A stretch of DNA of 64,000 bases from a bacterium (GCA_030588745.1 JAUUXB010000002.1:22157-86156); one strand, 5' to 3'; shown: positions 17,609 to 27,419, counted from the first letter of the stretch. Made by a program: numbers and translations. Notes: generated from the letters alone by a model not told the origin.

Positions 17609-18475
17609 TTACTGGAACTGCTTTATCATTTTCTCCCAATCAACTTCTCTTTTAACTTTATACCAAGGGTCTTTTAATGTTTCTCTTTTCTCTTCAAAGC
17701 TTGGTTTGTTTATTTTATAGAACACACCAATGGGGATTTTAGCACTCTCATCTAGAGAATAATTCCATTCATGAGCTTTTTTCAAAGCCTCCTCATAATT
17801 AGAACTGTCATGATTGTCTAACTTATAAATCCTTTCCTCTAAATATTCTTTTGGATTATTGTAAATCAAACAGGGCTGAAGCACATCAACTAAAGCAAAT
17901 CCTTTATGCATTATTGCTTTTTTAAACAATTCTTTTAAATGATCTTTTTCATTGGTATAACCACGAGCCACAAAAGTAGCTCCACTTACCAAAGCCAGTG
18001 CAATTGGATTTATTGGTTCTTCTAATTTTCCAAATGGAGTTGAACCACTAATGAACCCTTTTTCTGAAGTAGGACTTGCCTGGCCAGTAGTTAAAGCAAA
18101 GGTTTTGTTGTTGTGCACAACCATTGTTAAATCATTATTATAACGGCAGGCATGAATGAAATGAGCCATTCCTTCAGCATAAGTATCACCATCTCCCCCA
18201 AAACCAATTACAGTTAATTCTGGATTGCCTACCTTCATTCCAATACAAGGAGGAATAACCCTGCCATGCAAGCTGTAAAATCCATTAATGTTAATGTAAT
18301 CAAAAATCTTAGCATGACATCCAATACCAGATGCCATTACAATGTTTTTTTTCTTAATCTTGTTCTCTTTCACTAAATCTACTAAAGCATTCTGGATAGC
18401 ATTCAAAAGCATGAAATTATAACATCCTAGGCACCAAGTATTAATTTCTTTTGTTTGAAAATCTTGTATTTTCAT
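17609..18475 (-). CDS. 2-oxoacid:ferredoxin oxidoreductase, beta subunit
   Basis: TPP-binding subunit of an enzyme that oxidises 2-oxoacids to acyl-CoA, with CO2 release and reduced ferredoxin. The N-terminal CLGCYNF cysteines and the TPP/Mg motif GFGGDGDTYAEGMAHF with a following NNKTFALTTGQ are present. Length 288 aa is normal for a KorB/PorB-type subunit. It lies 2 nt downstream of the fused gamma-alpha subunit, so the pair is a complete two-subunit enzyme. Whether the acid is pyruvate, 2-oxoglutarate or other cannot be told. Confidence 0.88.
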   Translation of the reverse strand: MKIQDFQTKEINTWCLGCYNFMLLNAIQNALVDLVKENKIKKKNIVMASGIGCHAKIFDYININGFYSLHGRVIPPCIGMKVGNPELTVIGFGGDGDTYAEGMAHFIHACRYNNDLTMVVHNNKTFALTTGQASPTSEKGFISGSTPFGKLEEPINPIALALVSGATFVARGYTNEKDHLKELFKKAIMHKGFALVDVLQPCLIYNNPKEYLEERIYKLDNHDSSNYEEALKKAHEWNYSLDESAKIPIGVFYKINKPSFEEKRETLKDPWYKVKREVDWEKMIKQFQ

Positions 18476-18477
18476 AA

Positions 18478-20121
18478 TTAGAATTGTTTAATCGTATTAA
18501 TTATTGTTTCAGGAATAAATGGACGAGCATCATACTGCAATACTTTGTTTTTAATAATATGGCCAGTTTTCTCAGCAATAATATCACCTAGTTGTCCAGT
18601 AGCATTATTCTCAACCAATACCACTTTATCAGAACTCTCAAGCTCTTTTTTAACCATATCAGTTGGAAATGGATTAATGTAAGAAATCTGCATAAACCTA
18701 TAATCATCTAAATCTTTTAAAGCATCGAGAATTGCTCCTTTTGTTGAGCCCCAACCAACTATTAAATTCTTTCCTTGACCATAAACACTTACTGGATTTA
18801 ATTTATTAATCTCATCAGTAATAGTTTTTTCTTTCTTCAATCTTTTATCAGTCATCTTATTCATCCACTCACCTTCTTCAGTAGTATTTCCATATTCATC
18901 ATGCTCATAACTTGTGACTTTAATAATTGGTCCCTGACCAGGAACAGCACGAGGAGAATTGCCATCTTCTGTAATTTTATACCCCCTATAATCATCTGAG
19001 GGGTTTTCAATAATAAACCTATCAGAACTAACAGAAGATTTTTCAAGTTTATCAAAAGTATAATCACTTTCTGCTAAATGCTTGTCAGAAACAAGTATAA
19101 CTAAACTTCTGTACTTATTAGCTAAATAAAATGCCTCTTGAGTTCTGATTATTGCTTCCTGAGGATCTCCTGGAGCAACAACGATTCTTGTGAATTCACC
19201 TTGGCCAATATTAACTGCAAACTTCAAATCAGCCTGAGCAGTGTAAGTTGGAACACCGCTAGCAGGACCAGTTCTCTGAGCTAAGTATACAACTAAAGGA
19301 ATTTCACCCATTCCAGCCAAGCTCATTGCCTCACCCATCAAAGCAAACCCTCCTCCTGAAGTTCCAACCATGGCTTTAGCACCAGCAAAAGAAGCACCAA
19401 GAGCAGCATTAACAACTGCAATTTCACTTTCAAGTTGTATAACTAATAAATTATGATCTTTTTCTTTTGCTGCTAAATGATGCAGGATTGCAGTAGCTGG
19501 TGTCATTGGATAAGCAATATACACATCAATATTAGATACAATTGCTCCTGTGCTGACTGCTTTACTTCCAGAAATAAAGTATTTTTGACCGTCCAGTGGC
19601 TTGAAATCTTCTACTTTTTCTCCAAGACCATAGCCTATTTTTGCTGATTCTTTAATTAAATTAATCTTCTTTCCTCCAAATCTTTCTTCTAATTCTTTCA
19701 TTAAAAAATCTTCAGTCATTCCAAAATACTTGAACAGCCAGCCAATTAAAATATCATTCTCTATTACTGGCTTAGCATTTAAGTTTTTTAAGATAGGTTG
19801 TATATCAATAGGATAAAACTTTTTTTCTGTTTTTAAATCCTTATCACCTACAATAAAACCATTTTCTTTTAAACCTTTAGCATGTTTATCAATTGTAGTC
19901 TGATCAAGTGCAATAATTAGATCATATTTATTGCTGTGGGAATAAACAGGTTTATCAGAGATTTTAATTACATTGAAATTATGACCTCCCCTTATTAATG
20001 AAGGATAGTCCCTGTAATTAAAAACATAATAACCTGAAGAAGAAAAAACCTCTCCTATAAAGTATGAGGTTACATTGGTTCCTTGGCCCGCTTTCCCTCC
20101 AATTAAAATTGTTTTTTCCAT
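18478..20121 (-). CDS. 2-oxoacid:ferredoxin oxidoreductase, fused gamma-alpha subunit
   Basis: Residues about 1-180 form the gamma domain (GGKAGQGTNVTSYFIGEVF, YPSLIRGGHNF); from about 190 on is the alpha domain with YPMTPATAILHHLA and the long pyrimidine-binding region. The gamma-alpha fusion of about 550 aa is a common layout in anaerobes. No ferredoxin-like delta domain is present in either subunit, so electrons must pass directly from the beta-subunit cluster to an outside ferredoxin. It follows glmS on the same strand with a 20 nt gap. Confidence 0.88.
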   Translation of the reverse strand: MEKTILIGGKAGQGTNVTSYFIGEVFSSSGYYVFNYRDYPSLIRGGHNFNVIKISDKPVYSHSNKYDLIIALDQTTIDKHAKGLKENGFIVGDKDLKTEKKFYPIDIQPILKNLNAKPVIENDILIGWLFKYFGMTEDFLMKELEERFGGKKINLIKESAKIGYGLGEKVEDFKPLDGQKYFISGSKAVSTGAIVSNIDVYIAYPMTPATAILHHLAAKEKDHNLLVIQLESEIAVVNAALGASFAGAKAMVGTSGGGFALMGEAMSLAGMGEIPLVVYLAQRTGPASGVPTYTAQADLKFAVNIGQGEFTRIVVAPGDPQEAIIRTQEAFYLANKYRSLVILVSDKHLAESDYTFDKLEKSSVSSDRFIIENPSDDYRGYKITEDGNSPRAVPGQGPIIKVTSYEHDEYGNTTEEGEWMNKMTDKRLKKEKTITDEINKLNPVSVYGQGKNLIVGWGSTKGAILDALKDLDDYRFMQISYINPFPTDMVKKELESSDKVVLVENNATGQLGDIIAEKTGHIIKNKVLQYDARPFIPETIINTIKQF

Positions 20122-20141
20122 AAATTTTTTTGTTTTCTTAA

Positions 20142-21950
20142 TTACTCAACAGTTACACTTTTCGCCAAATTCCTTGGTTTATCAACGTCACGGTCAAGTG
20201 CTATAGCTATATAATACGCGAAAAGATGAAGTGGGATAACTGACAACATAGGAGTTAACATTTCCAAAGTTTTTGGTATATAAATTACATCATCAACTAT
20301 CTCTTTTATCCTTTCGTTACCCTCAGTAGCAATTGCAAGAACTGGTCCTTTCCTTACTTTTACTTCTTCAACACCTAAAATCATTTTATCGTATACAGAA
20401 TCAGAAGGACAGACTGCTATTGTTGGGAAGTTCTCGTCAACTAAAGCCAAGGGTCCATGTTTTAATTCACCGCTAGCTCCTCCTTCAGCATGAAGATAAG
20501 AAATCTCTTTTAGCTTTAGAGCTCCTTCCAAAGCAATAGGGAAATTATATTTTCTTCCAATAAACCAGAAGTTTTTGAAATCTTTATATTTTTCGGCTAT
20601 AGCTTTGATTTGTTCTTTATTTTCTAAAATTTGTTTGGCAAGTTCAGGCACTCTAGCAAGCTCTGAAACAATTCTTTTACCCATTACTAAAGACATATTG
20701 CGCTGCCTTCCCAGATAAACTGAAAGCATTGCTAAGGTTGCAATTTGACCTAAAAACACTTTTGTAGAAGCAACAGCAATTTCAGGACCTGAACGGGTAT
20801 AAATTCCTGCATCTGTTTCTCTTGCCTGGGTTGAACCAACAACGTTTGTTATTCCCAAAGTTAAAATATCTTTCTTTTTCAACTCGCCTATCCCTGCCAA
20901 AGTATCAGCAGTTTCACCTGACTGGGAAACAAACACAGCAGCAGTGTTTTTATCAATAATTGGTTTTCTGTATCTAAATTCAGAACCAATCTCTGCTTCA
21001 GACAAAATACCAGCGTACTCCTCAAGCATGTATTTGCCAATTTTTGAAGCATAACCAGCAGTACCACAGGCAACTAAAACAATTCTGTTAATTTTATTTA
21101 ATCTATTCCTAACGCTATCCAATCCACCAAGTCTTACTGTTCCTTCATCAGGAATCAACCTACCCCGGATTGCATTTTCAATTGTTTCTGGCCCTTCCAT
21201 TATTTCTTTAAGCATGAAATGCTCATATCCTTTTTTCTGGGCATCTTCTGGAGTCCAATCAATAGAAACCATTGGTTTTTCTTTAAGAATAAAAAAGTCC
21301 TCTGGCTTTAGAACAGCAACTTCATTATCATCTAAAGTAATAACTTGTCTGGTATGGGTTATTATTGCTGATGGATCAGATGCAACTAAAAGCTCATTCT
21401 GACCAACACCTAAAATCATTGGTGAAGATAAACGCGCAGCTACAATTTTCTGAGGCTCTTTTTTAGACATCAAGGCAATACCATATGTTCCTCTTATATC
21501 TTTTAAGATTTTTCTAAGTGCTTCTTCCAAGCTACCATTATAGTTCTCTTCAACCAAGTGGCACAATACTTCTGTATCAGTTTCGCTTGTAAATTTGTGG
21601 CCTTTTGAGATTAATTTTTCTTTAAGCTCTTTATAGTTTTCAATAATACCGTTATGAACTAAGAAAATGTTTTTATCACAGTCAAAATGAGGATGGGCAT
21701 TTTCATTTGTCACAGCCCCAGTGGTGCTCCATCTTGTATGTCCAATACCAGTAGTTCCTTCAACGGTTAAATTTGAAAGCTCTTCTGATCTGGAAATTTT
21801 ACCTATTTTTTTATGAATAAACGGTTCTTTGTCTTTATTAAAAACGCAAAAACCGTAGCTGTCATAGCCGCGGTATTCCATTCTTCTTAGACCAGATATC
21901 AGAATTGGCAGGGCTTGTTTTTTACCTAAATAACCTATAATGCCGCACAT
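20142..21950 (-). CDS. glmS: Glutamine--fructose-6-phosphate aminotransferase (isomerizing)
   Basis: Makes glucosamine-6-phosphate, the entry to UDP-GlcNAc. The N-terminal glutaminase has the nucleophile Cys2 in MCGIIGYLG, plus GHTRWSTTG and HNGIIENY; two SIS domains follow, with SQSGETADTLAG in the first and the C-terminal DRDVDKPRNLAKSVTVE tail. It is 602 aa, the standard length. It lies 3 nt after leuS. Supplies precursor for MurA and the GlmU-like enzyme. No glmS riboswitch fits the 3 nt spacer. Confidence 0.96.
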   Translation of the reverse strand: MCGIIGYLGKKQALPILISGLRRMEYRGYDSYGFCVFNKDKEPFIHKKIGKISRSEELSNLTVEGTTGIGHTRWSTTGAVTNENAHPHFDCDKNIFLVHNGIIENYKELKEKLISKGHKFTSETDTEVLCHLVEENYNGSLEEALRKILKDIRGTYGIALMSKKEPQKIVAARLSSPMILGVGQNELLVASDPSAIITHTRQVITLDDNEVAVLKPEDFFILKEKPMVSIDWTPEDAQKKGYEHFMLKEIMEGPETIENAIRGRLIPDEGTVRLGGLDSVRNRLNKINRIVLVACGTAGYASKIGKYMLEEYAGILSEAEIGSEFRYRKPIIDKNTAAVFVSQSGETADTLAGIGELKKKDILTLGITNVVGSTQARETDAGIYTRSGPEIAVASTKVFLGQIATLAMLSVYLGRQRNMSLVMGKRIVSELARVPELAKQILENKEQIKAIAEKYKDFKNFWFIGRKYNFPIALEGALKLKEISYLHAEGGASGELKHGPLALVDENFPTIAVCPSDSVYDKMILGVEEVKVRKGPVLAIATEGNERIKEIVDDVIYIPKTLEMLTPMLSVIPLHLFAYYIAIALDRDVDKPRNLAKSVTVE

Positions 21951-21953
21951 TGT

Positions 21954-24350
21954 TTAAATTACAATGTTTATTAATTTGCCTGGAACGAAAATTATCTTTT
22001 TAATACCTTTACCTAATATTCTTTTTTTAACTTTTTCACGATTTAGTGTCAAATCGCGTGCTTCATCTTCAGAGACATTAGCTTCTACCTTAATTTTATC
22101 CCGAACCCTACCATTAATCTGAATTATTAAAGTAATTGTTTTTTCTTTTGCCAATTTCTCATCATATTTTGGCCAGGACTGGTTATGAATTGAATCTTTG
22201 TTGCCAATTTCTTTCCAAAGCTCTTCAGTAATATGAGGTGCAAATGGAGCCAGTAGTAATAGCATTCTTTCCACTACATCTTTCCCAATATCATCCTTAT
22301 TCTTAAAGCCAAAATTAATAAATTCCATAAAAGCAGCTATAGCTGTATTAAATTTCATTTTCTCCATGTCAGTTTCTACTTTCCTGTTAAGTTTGTGAAT
22401 TTCTTTAACAGCCTCTCTGTTACTTTTTTCATTTTTAAAGCACTGCAAAACCAATTTCCAAACTTTATTTAAAAACCTATTAACGCCTTTTACCCCTTTA
22501 CTATTCCAGGAAATTGCCTGCTCAAAAGGACCTATAAACATTTCATAAACTCTTAAAGTATCAGCGCCGTACTCTTTAACAATATCATCTGGATTAATAA
22601 CATTACCAAAAGATTTAGACATTTTTCTGCCATCTTCAGCTAAGACAATGCCATGAGAAGTTCTTTTTTGATATGGTTCTGGTTGGGGAACAACTTTAAT
22701 ATCATAAAGAAATTTATAAATAAATCTGGAGTATAAAAGATGCAAAGTAGTGTGCTCCATTCCACCATTGTACCAATCAACTGGCATCCAATAATCTATT
22801 TTCTTTTTATCGGCAATTTCCTTGTCATTATTTGGATCAACATATCTTAAATAATACCAATTTGAACCTGCCCAGTTAGGCATAGTATCAGTTTCTCTTT
22901 TTGCGCTGCCTTTACATTTTGGACATTTAACATTAACCCAATCATTAATAACAGCTAAAGGAGATTCTCCTGTTTCAGTTGGTTCGTATTTCTCAACATA
23001 AGGAAGCTCAACTGGTAAATCTTTTTCTGACACTGGAACTGCTCCACACTTTTGACAATGAATGATTGGAATTGGCTCTCCCCAATAATGCTGACGTGAA
23101 AATACCCAATCCCTTAATTTATAATGAACTTGTTTTCTGCCAAGTTTTCTTTTTTCAAACCATTCAGTAATTTTCTTAATTGCCTCTTTTGATTTTAAAT
23201 TATTAAACTCTCCTGAATTGACTAAAGTTCCATATTCAACAAAAGCTTGTTTTGAAACATCTCCTCCTTTTATTACTTCTCTTATCTCTAAATTATACTT
23301 CTTGGCAAACTCATAATCACGTTTGTCATGAGCAGGAACAACCATTACAGCTCCACCACCATAAGTTGCAACCACATAATCACCAATCCAAACAGGAATC
23401 TTTTCATTATTAATTGGATTAATACAATATGAACCAGTAAAAACTCCTGTTTTTTCTTTTTCTAATTTTGTTCTTTCAAATTCTGTTTTATTCTTTGATT
23501 GTTTGATGTATTTCTCAACTTCTTTTAATTGTTCTTTTTTAACTATTTTTTCAACCAGCTTATGTTCAGGAGCTAAAACAATTGCAGTGCTTCCGAAAAT
23601 AGTATCAGCCCTAGTAGTAAAAACAGATATGATTTCACTGGAATCTTCTATCTTAAAATCAATTTCAACTCCATAACTTCTGCCAATCCAGTCAATTTGT
23701 TGAACTTTAATTTTTTCTAAAAAATTAACTTTTTCTAAATCTTCAATCAACCTATCAGCATATTTTGTAATCTTAAGCATCCATTGTTTTAATTCTTTTT
23801 TTGTAACCTGGGCTTTACACCTTTCACATTTTCCATCAATAACTTCTTCATTTGCCAAGCCAATTTTGCATGACGGACACCAGTTAATTGGAATTTTTGC
23901 CTGATAAGCTAAATTATTTTCAAAAAGTTTTAAAAATATCCACTGAGTCCATTTATAATACTTAGGGTCAGTTGTATTTACTTCTCTTGACCAGTCAAAA
24001 GAAAGACCTAAGCTTTTAAGCTGTCTTTTAAAATTAGAAATGTTTTGTTCAGTAGCTTTTTCGGGATGAATTCCTGTTTTAATAGCATAGTTTTCTGTTG
24101 GCAAACCAAAAGCGTCCCAGCCAATTGGAAACATTACATTATAACCATGCATTCTATATTTTCGTGAAATTGCATCTAGGGCTGAATAAGACCTGCAATG
24201 ACCAACATGAAGACCAACTCCAGATGGATAGGGAAATTCAATAAGAATGTACTTTTTAGGTTTTTTTGAAAAATCTTCAGCTCTATAAAAAACCTTCTTT
24301 TCCCAAAACTTCTGCCATTTTGGCTCTATTTTTTGAGGTTCGTATTCCAT
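21954..24350 (-). CDS. leuS: Leucine--tRNA ligase
   Basis: Class Ia synthetase. HIGH motif is HVGH in FPYSSGVGLHVGH-like context (YPSGVGLHVGHCRSY), the editing CP1 domain contains TTRADTIFGSTAIVLAPEH, and the KMSKS loop is GRKMSKSFGNV. A zinc knuckle (CPSC..CERC) is near residue 160-180. Length 798 aa is normal. It is divergent from the HDAC-like gene and is the first gene of a leuS-glmS-kor run. Confidence 0.96.
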   Translation of the reverse strand: MEYEPQKIEPKWQKFWEKKVFYRAEDFSKKPKKYILIEFPYPSGVGLHVGHCRSYSALDAISRKYRMHGYNVMFPIGWDAFGLPTENYAIKTGIHPEKATEQNISNFKRQLKSLGLSFDWSREVNTTDPKYYKWTQWIFLKLFENNLAYQAKIPINWCPSCKIGLANEEVIDGKCERCKAQVTKKELKQWMLKITKYADRLIEDLEKVNFLEKIKVQQIDWIGRSYGVEIDFKIEDSSEIISVFTTRADTIFGSTAIVLAPEHKLVEKIVKKEQLKEVEKYIKQSKNKTEFERTKLEKEKTGVFTGSYCINPINNEKIPVWIGDYVVATYGGGAVMVVPAHDKRDYEFAKKYNLEIREVIKGGDVSKQAFVEYGTLVNSGEFNNLKSKEAIKKITEWFEKRKLGRKQVHYKLRDWVFSRQHYWGEPIPIIHCQKCGAVPVSEKDLPVELPYVEKYEPTETGESPLAVINDWVNVKCPKCKGSAKRETDTMPNWAGSNWYYLRYVDPNNDKEIADKKKIDYWMPVDWYNGGMEHTTLHLLYSRFIYKFLYDIKVVPQPEPYQKRTSHGIVLAEDGRKMSKSFGNVINPDDIVKEYGADTLRVYEMFIGPFEQAISWNSKGVKGVNRFLNKVWKLVLQCFKNEKSNREAVKEIHKLNRKVETDMEKMKFNTAIAAFMEFINFGFKNKDDIGKDVVERMLLLLAPFAPHITEELWKEIGNKDSIHNQSWPKYDEKLAKEKTITLIIQINGRVRDKIKVEANVSEDEARDLTLNREKVKKRILGKGIKKIIFVPGKLINIVI

Positions 24351-24362
24351 ATTTTATTTTTC

Positions 24363-24390
24363 ATCTTATCCTCTAATTTTTAATTTGTAA
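24363..24390 (-). promoter_or_regulatory. Promoter of leuS
   Basis: Minus strand TTACAA (24385-24390), 16 bp, TAAGAT (24363-24368); predicted leader only about 5 nt. Confidence 0.45.
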
Positions 24391-24394
24391 ACTT

Positions 24395-24402
24395 GTTATA
24401 AT
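24395..24402 (+). promoter_or_regulatory. Extended -10 promoter of the HDAC-like gene
   Basis: TGTTATAAT (extended -10, TGnTATAAT) ends 6 nt before the ATG at 24409, so the mRNA should start at the ATG. No clear -35, as is common with extended -10 promoters. Confidence 0.6.
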
Positions 24403-24408
24403 GGAATT

Positions 24409-25506
24409 ATGAAAACTGCTTTAATTTACAGCCCGGAATTAAAAAACTATAGTTTTGGCAAAGGACACCCCTTTACAAGTGAAAGGTTTGAGAATTTTAT
24501 TAATTTTGCAAAACAAAAACTTCCTAACTTTAATGAAGTTTTTGAAGAAATTATTCCTGAATCTGCTACAGAAAAGGATTTAAAATTAGTTCATAGTCAA
24601 GAATATATTGAAGCAATATCCAAAGCTTCAAAAGGTATTATCTTGCCTAATATTTTCCAATACACGACAACAGATAATCTTGATCCTTCAACTGGTTATA
24701 TCCCAAAAGGAATACATGAAGCTGGCAAAATAGCAGTAGGTACTTCTTTAAAAGCTAGTGAATTAGTCTTTAAAGGAAAGTTTAAGAAAGCTATATCTTT
24801 GGGTGGCGGACTCCACCATGCAAAAAGAGAAAAAGGGGAGGGTTTTTGTATATATAATGATGTAGCTATTTGTGCTAAAGAATTACTTAAAAAAGGATTA
24901 AAAAGAATCTTAGTTTTAGATACAGATGCTCACGCAGGCAATGGAACTTCTGAAACTTTCTATAATGAAAATAAAGTTTTATTTATTGATATTCATCAAG
25001 ATCCAGCAAGTTTGTATCCTGGAACAGGATTTTTGAATGAAATAGGCGAAGGCAAGGGAAAAGGTTTTACAATTAATATTCCTCTTTCGCTAGGAGCTAG
25101 TGATAAATCCTATGAATATGTATTTGAAGAAATTATTTTTCCGATAGCTAAAGAATTCAAACCAGAAATTATTATAAGAAATGGGGGTTCTGACCCTTAT
25201 TTTGGAGACGGTTTAACTAATCTTGGGTTAACTTTAGATGGGTTTAGAATAATTGGAGAAAAAGTACGGATTTTAGCTAAAGAGGTTTGTGATGGTAAAG
25301 AAATTGACCTTATAGCTTCAGGGTACAACCAAAAGGTTTTACCTATAACATGGCTTTCTTTAATTTCAGGCCTTTTGGATTTAAAAATAAAATTAAAAGA
25401 ACCTCAAAAGTTAATCTTTCCAAAAGATTTCAAGTTAAAAGAAACAAAAGAGATAGTAAAGGAATTAAAATCTCTTCTTAAAAACTATTGGAGGTGTTTT
25501 AATTAA
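24409..25506 (+). CDS. Histone deacetylase family hydrolase
   Basis: Arginase/deacetylase-fold zinc hydrolase, related to bacterial acetoin-utilisation-type and acetylpolyamine deacetylases. The catalytic His pair is in GGGLHHAKREKGEGFCIYND, zinc ligands in LDTDAHAGNGTSETFY (D-x-H) and IIRNGGSDPYFGD (second Asp). Length 365 aa is typical. It removes acetyl groups from lysine side chains or polyamines in known relatives; the substrate here is unknown. It is a single gene with an extended -10 promoter and ends back to back with tatD with no spacer. Confidence 0.88.
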   Translation: MKTALIYSPELKNYSFGKGHPFTSERFENFINFAKQKLPNFNEVFEEIIPESATEKDLKLVHSQEYIEAISKASKGIILPNIFQYTTTDNLDPSTGYIPKGIHEAGKIAVGTSLKASELVFKGKFKKAISLGGGLHHAKREKGEGFCIYNDVAICAKELLKKGLKRILVLDTDAHAGNGTSETFYNENKVLFIDIHQDPASLYPGTGFLNEIGEGKGKGFTINIPLSLGASDKSYEYVFEEIIFPIAKEFKPEIIIRNGGSDPYFGDGLTNLGLTLDGFRIIGEKVRILAKEVCDGKEIDLIASGYNQKVLPITWLSLISGLLDLKIKLKEPQKLIFPKDFKLKETKEIVKELKSLLKNYWRCFN

Positions 25507-26343
25507 CTAAATATTAAAAAGCTCTCTGGCGTTTTGAGTTGTAATTTCAGCTAATTTTTCGAAGCTGATTTTTTTTACTTTGGCAATATGCTCTGCAATA
25601 TATTTTACAAAAATAGGTTCATTACGCTTAGCTTCAACACCTTTTGGAACTAAATAAGGACAATCTGTTTCAATTAAAATCTTGTCTAAAGGGGTTATCT
25701 CAATAACTTTTTTAAAATCAATACCTTCAATGTTTTTAAAAATTATTCCATTAAAACCAATGTAATATCCTAAATCCAAATCTTTTTTAATATCATCAAC
25801 AGTGCCAACAAAACTGTGAGCAACTGCTTTTTTAGGTCTTAAATCAGGATTCTCGGATAAAATTTTAAATAAATCATTGTTGGCCATACGGCAGTGAAAA
25901 ATCACTGGTAAATTCAATTCTTTTGCCAATTTTAATTGTTGTAACAATAATTCTCTCTGTTTATCTTTAAATAATTCTTTTTTCTTTTTAGTTTTTGGCT
26001 TCCAATAATAATCCAGTCCAATTTCACCAATGGCTACTACTTTTTTAGAACTTGCCAAGCTTTTGTATCTCTCATAATCAAATTCTTTTTCATAATTCTC
26101 TCCTTCCAGTTTGTCAGGTTTTAGTTTTATTAATCCTGTATCTAAGTTTATAGGATGAAGACCAATTGAAGCTGATATTCCTTTTTCAGAACTTTCTGCA
26201 ATTTCTACTGCTTTTTTTGAGGTCTTAAAATTACTCCCAACATTTATCATCCAGACATTATTCTCTAAACATTTTTTGATTACCTTTTCTCTGTCTTTTT
26301 CAAAAGCCCTAAAATTTAAGTGAGCATGGGTATCAATTAGCAT
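25507..26343 (-). CDS. tatD: TatD-family metal-dependent DNase
   Basis: TIM-barrel hydrolase with 3'-5' DNase activity in characterised relatives. Metal ligands are visible in IDTHAHLNFRAF, GEIGLDYY, PVIFHCRM, AVAHSFVGT and ETDCPYL. At 278 aa it is slightly long because of a basic insert (WKPKTKKKKELFKDK). A promoter just upstream predicts a start 2 nt before the ATG. Convergent with the HDAC-like gene. Confidence 0.9.
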   Translation of the reverse strand: MLIDTHAHLNFRAFEKDREKVIKKCLENNVWMINVGSNFKTSKKAVEIAESSEKGISASIGLHPINLDTGLIKLKPDKLEGENYEKEFDYERYKSLASSKKVVAIGEIGLDYYWKPKTKKKKELFKDKQRELLLQQLKLAKELNLPVIFHCRMANNDLFKILSENPDLRPKKAVAHSFVGTVDDIKKDLDLGYYIGFNGIIFKNIEGIDFKKVIEITPLDKILIETDCPYLVPKGVEAKRNEPIFVKYIAEHIAKVKKISFEKLAEITTQNARELFNI

Positions 26344-26352
26344 ATAATAGTT

Positions 26353-26380
26353 ATTTTATCTAAATACAGAATCTTTTCAA
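26353..26380 (-). promoter_or_regulatory. Promoter of tatD
   Basis: Minus strand TTGAAA (26375-26380), 16 bp, TAAAAT (26353-26358); 9 nt from -10 to ATG, near leaderless. Confidence 0.55.
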
Positions 26381-26383
26381 TTT

Positions 26384-26409
26384 AAAAAAAAAGAAGTCAT
26401 TTAATGACT
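26384..26409 (-). terminator. Terminator of the 128-aa gene
   Basis: Minus strand stem AGTCAT/ATGACT with 3 nt loop followed by TCTTTTTTTTT. Confidence 0.75.
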
Positions 26410-26431
26410 AATAGAACGGATCTATATTTTT

Positions 26432-26818
26432 TTAAAAATTATTATTCTCTTCTTTGAAATCTACTCTGGGGACTTCCAAAAAGTCTAAGTTATAAGTTAA
26501 ACAAAAGCCTGTTATTAGCTTAAGATCAGCTGTGGTGGGATTGCGTAAAATAAATTCATTCAATTTAGTCCTAGGTATTGCTTGGAAGAAAACAATAGGA
26601 TTTTCTCTACCCCACAAAACCCAGTGTCTCCAGTATTTCATGTTCTCAAGTTCCTCTTTTGCATCCTCGTCCTCGGCTGCTTTTTTTTCTAACTCCTTAG
26701 CCTTTTTTTTCTTTTTTATATAATCAGTAAAGTACATTTTCTTAAAAATTTCTAATAATTTTGAAGCTTCCCCGCTAGAGTATTCAAAGATTTCTAATCT
26801 TTCTTTCTTTTTGTCCAA
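26432..26818 (-). CDS. SD-led hypothetical protein (about 128 aa)
   Basis: No family recognised. The ORF track starts at a TTG (26824) that sits only 2 nt after the Shine-Dalgarno GAGGAGGT; the next TTG (26818) has an ideal 8 nt spacing and is chosen. The protein is charged, with a predicted coiled coil of Lys/Glu (KKKKKAKELEKKAAEDEDAKEE) around residues 35-60, then an aromatic stretch (YWRHWVLWGRENPIVFF). No signal peptide. It has a TATAAT about 25 nt upstream and its own terminator, so it is monocistronic. Confidence 0.6.
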   Translation of the reverse strand: MDKKKERLEIFEYSSGEASKLLEIFKKMYFTDYIKKKKKAKELEKKAAEDEDAKEELENMKYWRHWVLWGRENPIVFFQAIPRTKLNEFILRNPTTADLKLITGFCLTYNLDFLEVPRVDFKEENNNF

Positions 26819-26918
26819 TTTCAATTACCTCCTCTTTGATTTTTAATTATATTATTATGAAATTGCTAAACTCACCCTATCACACAATATCCCTGAAAGT
26901 CAAGAGTTTTAGAGAAAA

Positions 26919-26944
26919 TAAAAAAAGAGGGTGTTTACCACCCC
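26919..26944 (-). terminator. Terminator of the 103-aa gene
   Basis: Minus strand stem GGGTG/CACCC, loop GTAAA, then TCTTTTTTTATTTT. Confidence 0.75.
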
Positions 26945-26968
26945 TTTAATAATTTTGAATGTTCTCCT

Positions 26969-27280
26969 TCATATCTTCAACTTCAAATTCCTTTTCAGTG
27001 TTTCTAAATTTTTTTTCTCTTTCTCGATAAGTAAATTTAAATAGTAAGCCTCCGAAAAGCATTTACCATTATTTTTCCTTACTGTCGTAACAATTAGATA
27101 TTTTTCTTCAGACGAGAGACTATAAGTATCTTCTCCTTGATTAGCTGAATTATTCTTTGTGTTAACTGGCTTTATTTTCTTCCATTTCCCTTCCTGACAT
27201 GAAAGTACAATAGTCTGCGCATTGTGTCCTCCTACTCTCCCTCTTCCAAAACTAACTTTTATTATTGGAATCCTATTCAT
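26969..27280 (-). CDS. SD-led hypothetical protein (103 aa)
   Basis: Not recognised. Supported by a strong Shine-Dalgarno (GGAGGTT, about 10 nt before ATG) and a downstream terminator. The N-terminus is Gly/Arg-rich (KVSFGRGRVGGHNAQTIV), the middle is polar, and the last 25 residues form a Lys/Glu-rich helix. No membrane segment. Together with the 128-aa gene it forms a small accessory patch between tatD and metG. Confidence 0.6.
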   Translation of the reverse strand: MNRIPIIKVSFGRGRVGGHNAQTIVLSCQEGKWKKIKPVNTKNNSANQGEDTYSLSSEEKYLIVTTVRKNNGKCFSEAYYLNLLIEKEKKNLETLKRNLKLKI

Positions 27281-27419
27281 TTTTTATTTTAACCTCCTGC
27301 CTTATAGCGGTGAATTAGCCACCAAACATTTATGGTAAGCTTAAATCCTTGATGGACAAATCGTCGCCATAAGACTTTCAAACCAATCTCCTAATTTTGA
27401 AAGAACTACAATATAAATT

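Noticed and set aside
27340-27400. Possible eighth tRNA-end-like scar (GGTTTGAAAGTC on the minus strand)
   Set aside because: No GGAGC-type end and no linked terminator at the expected distance; too weak to count.
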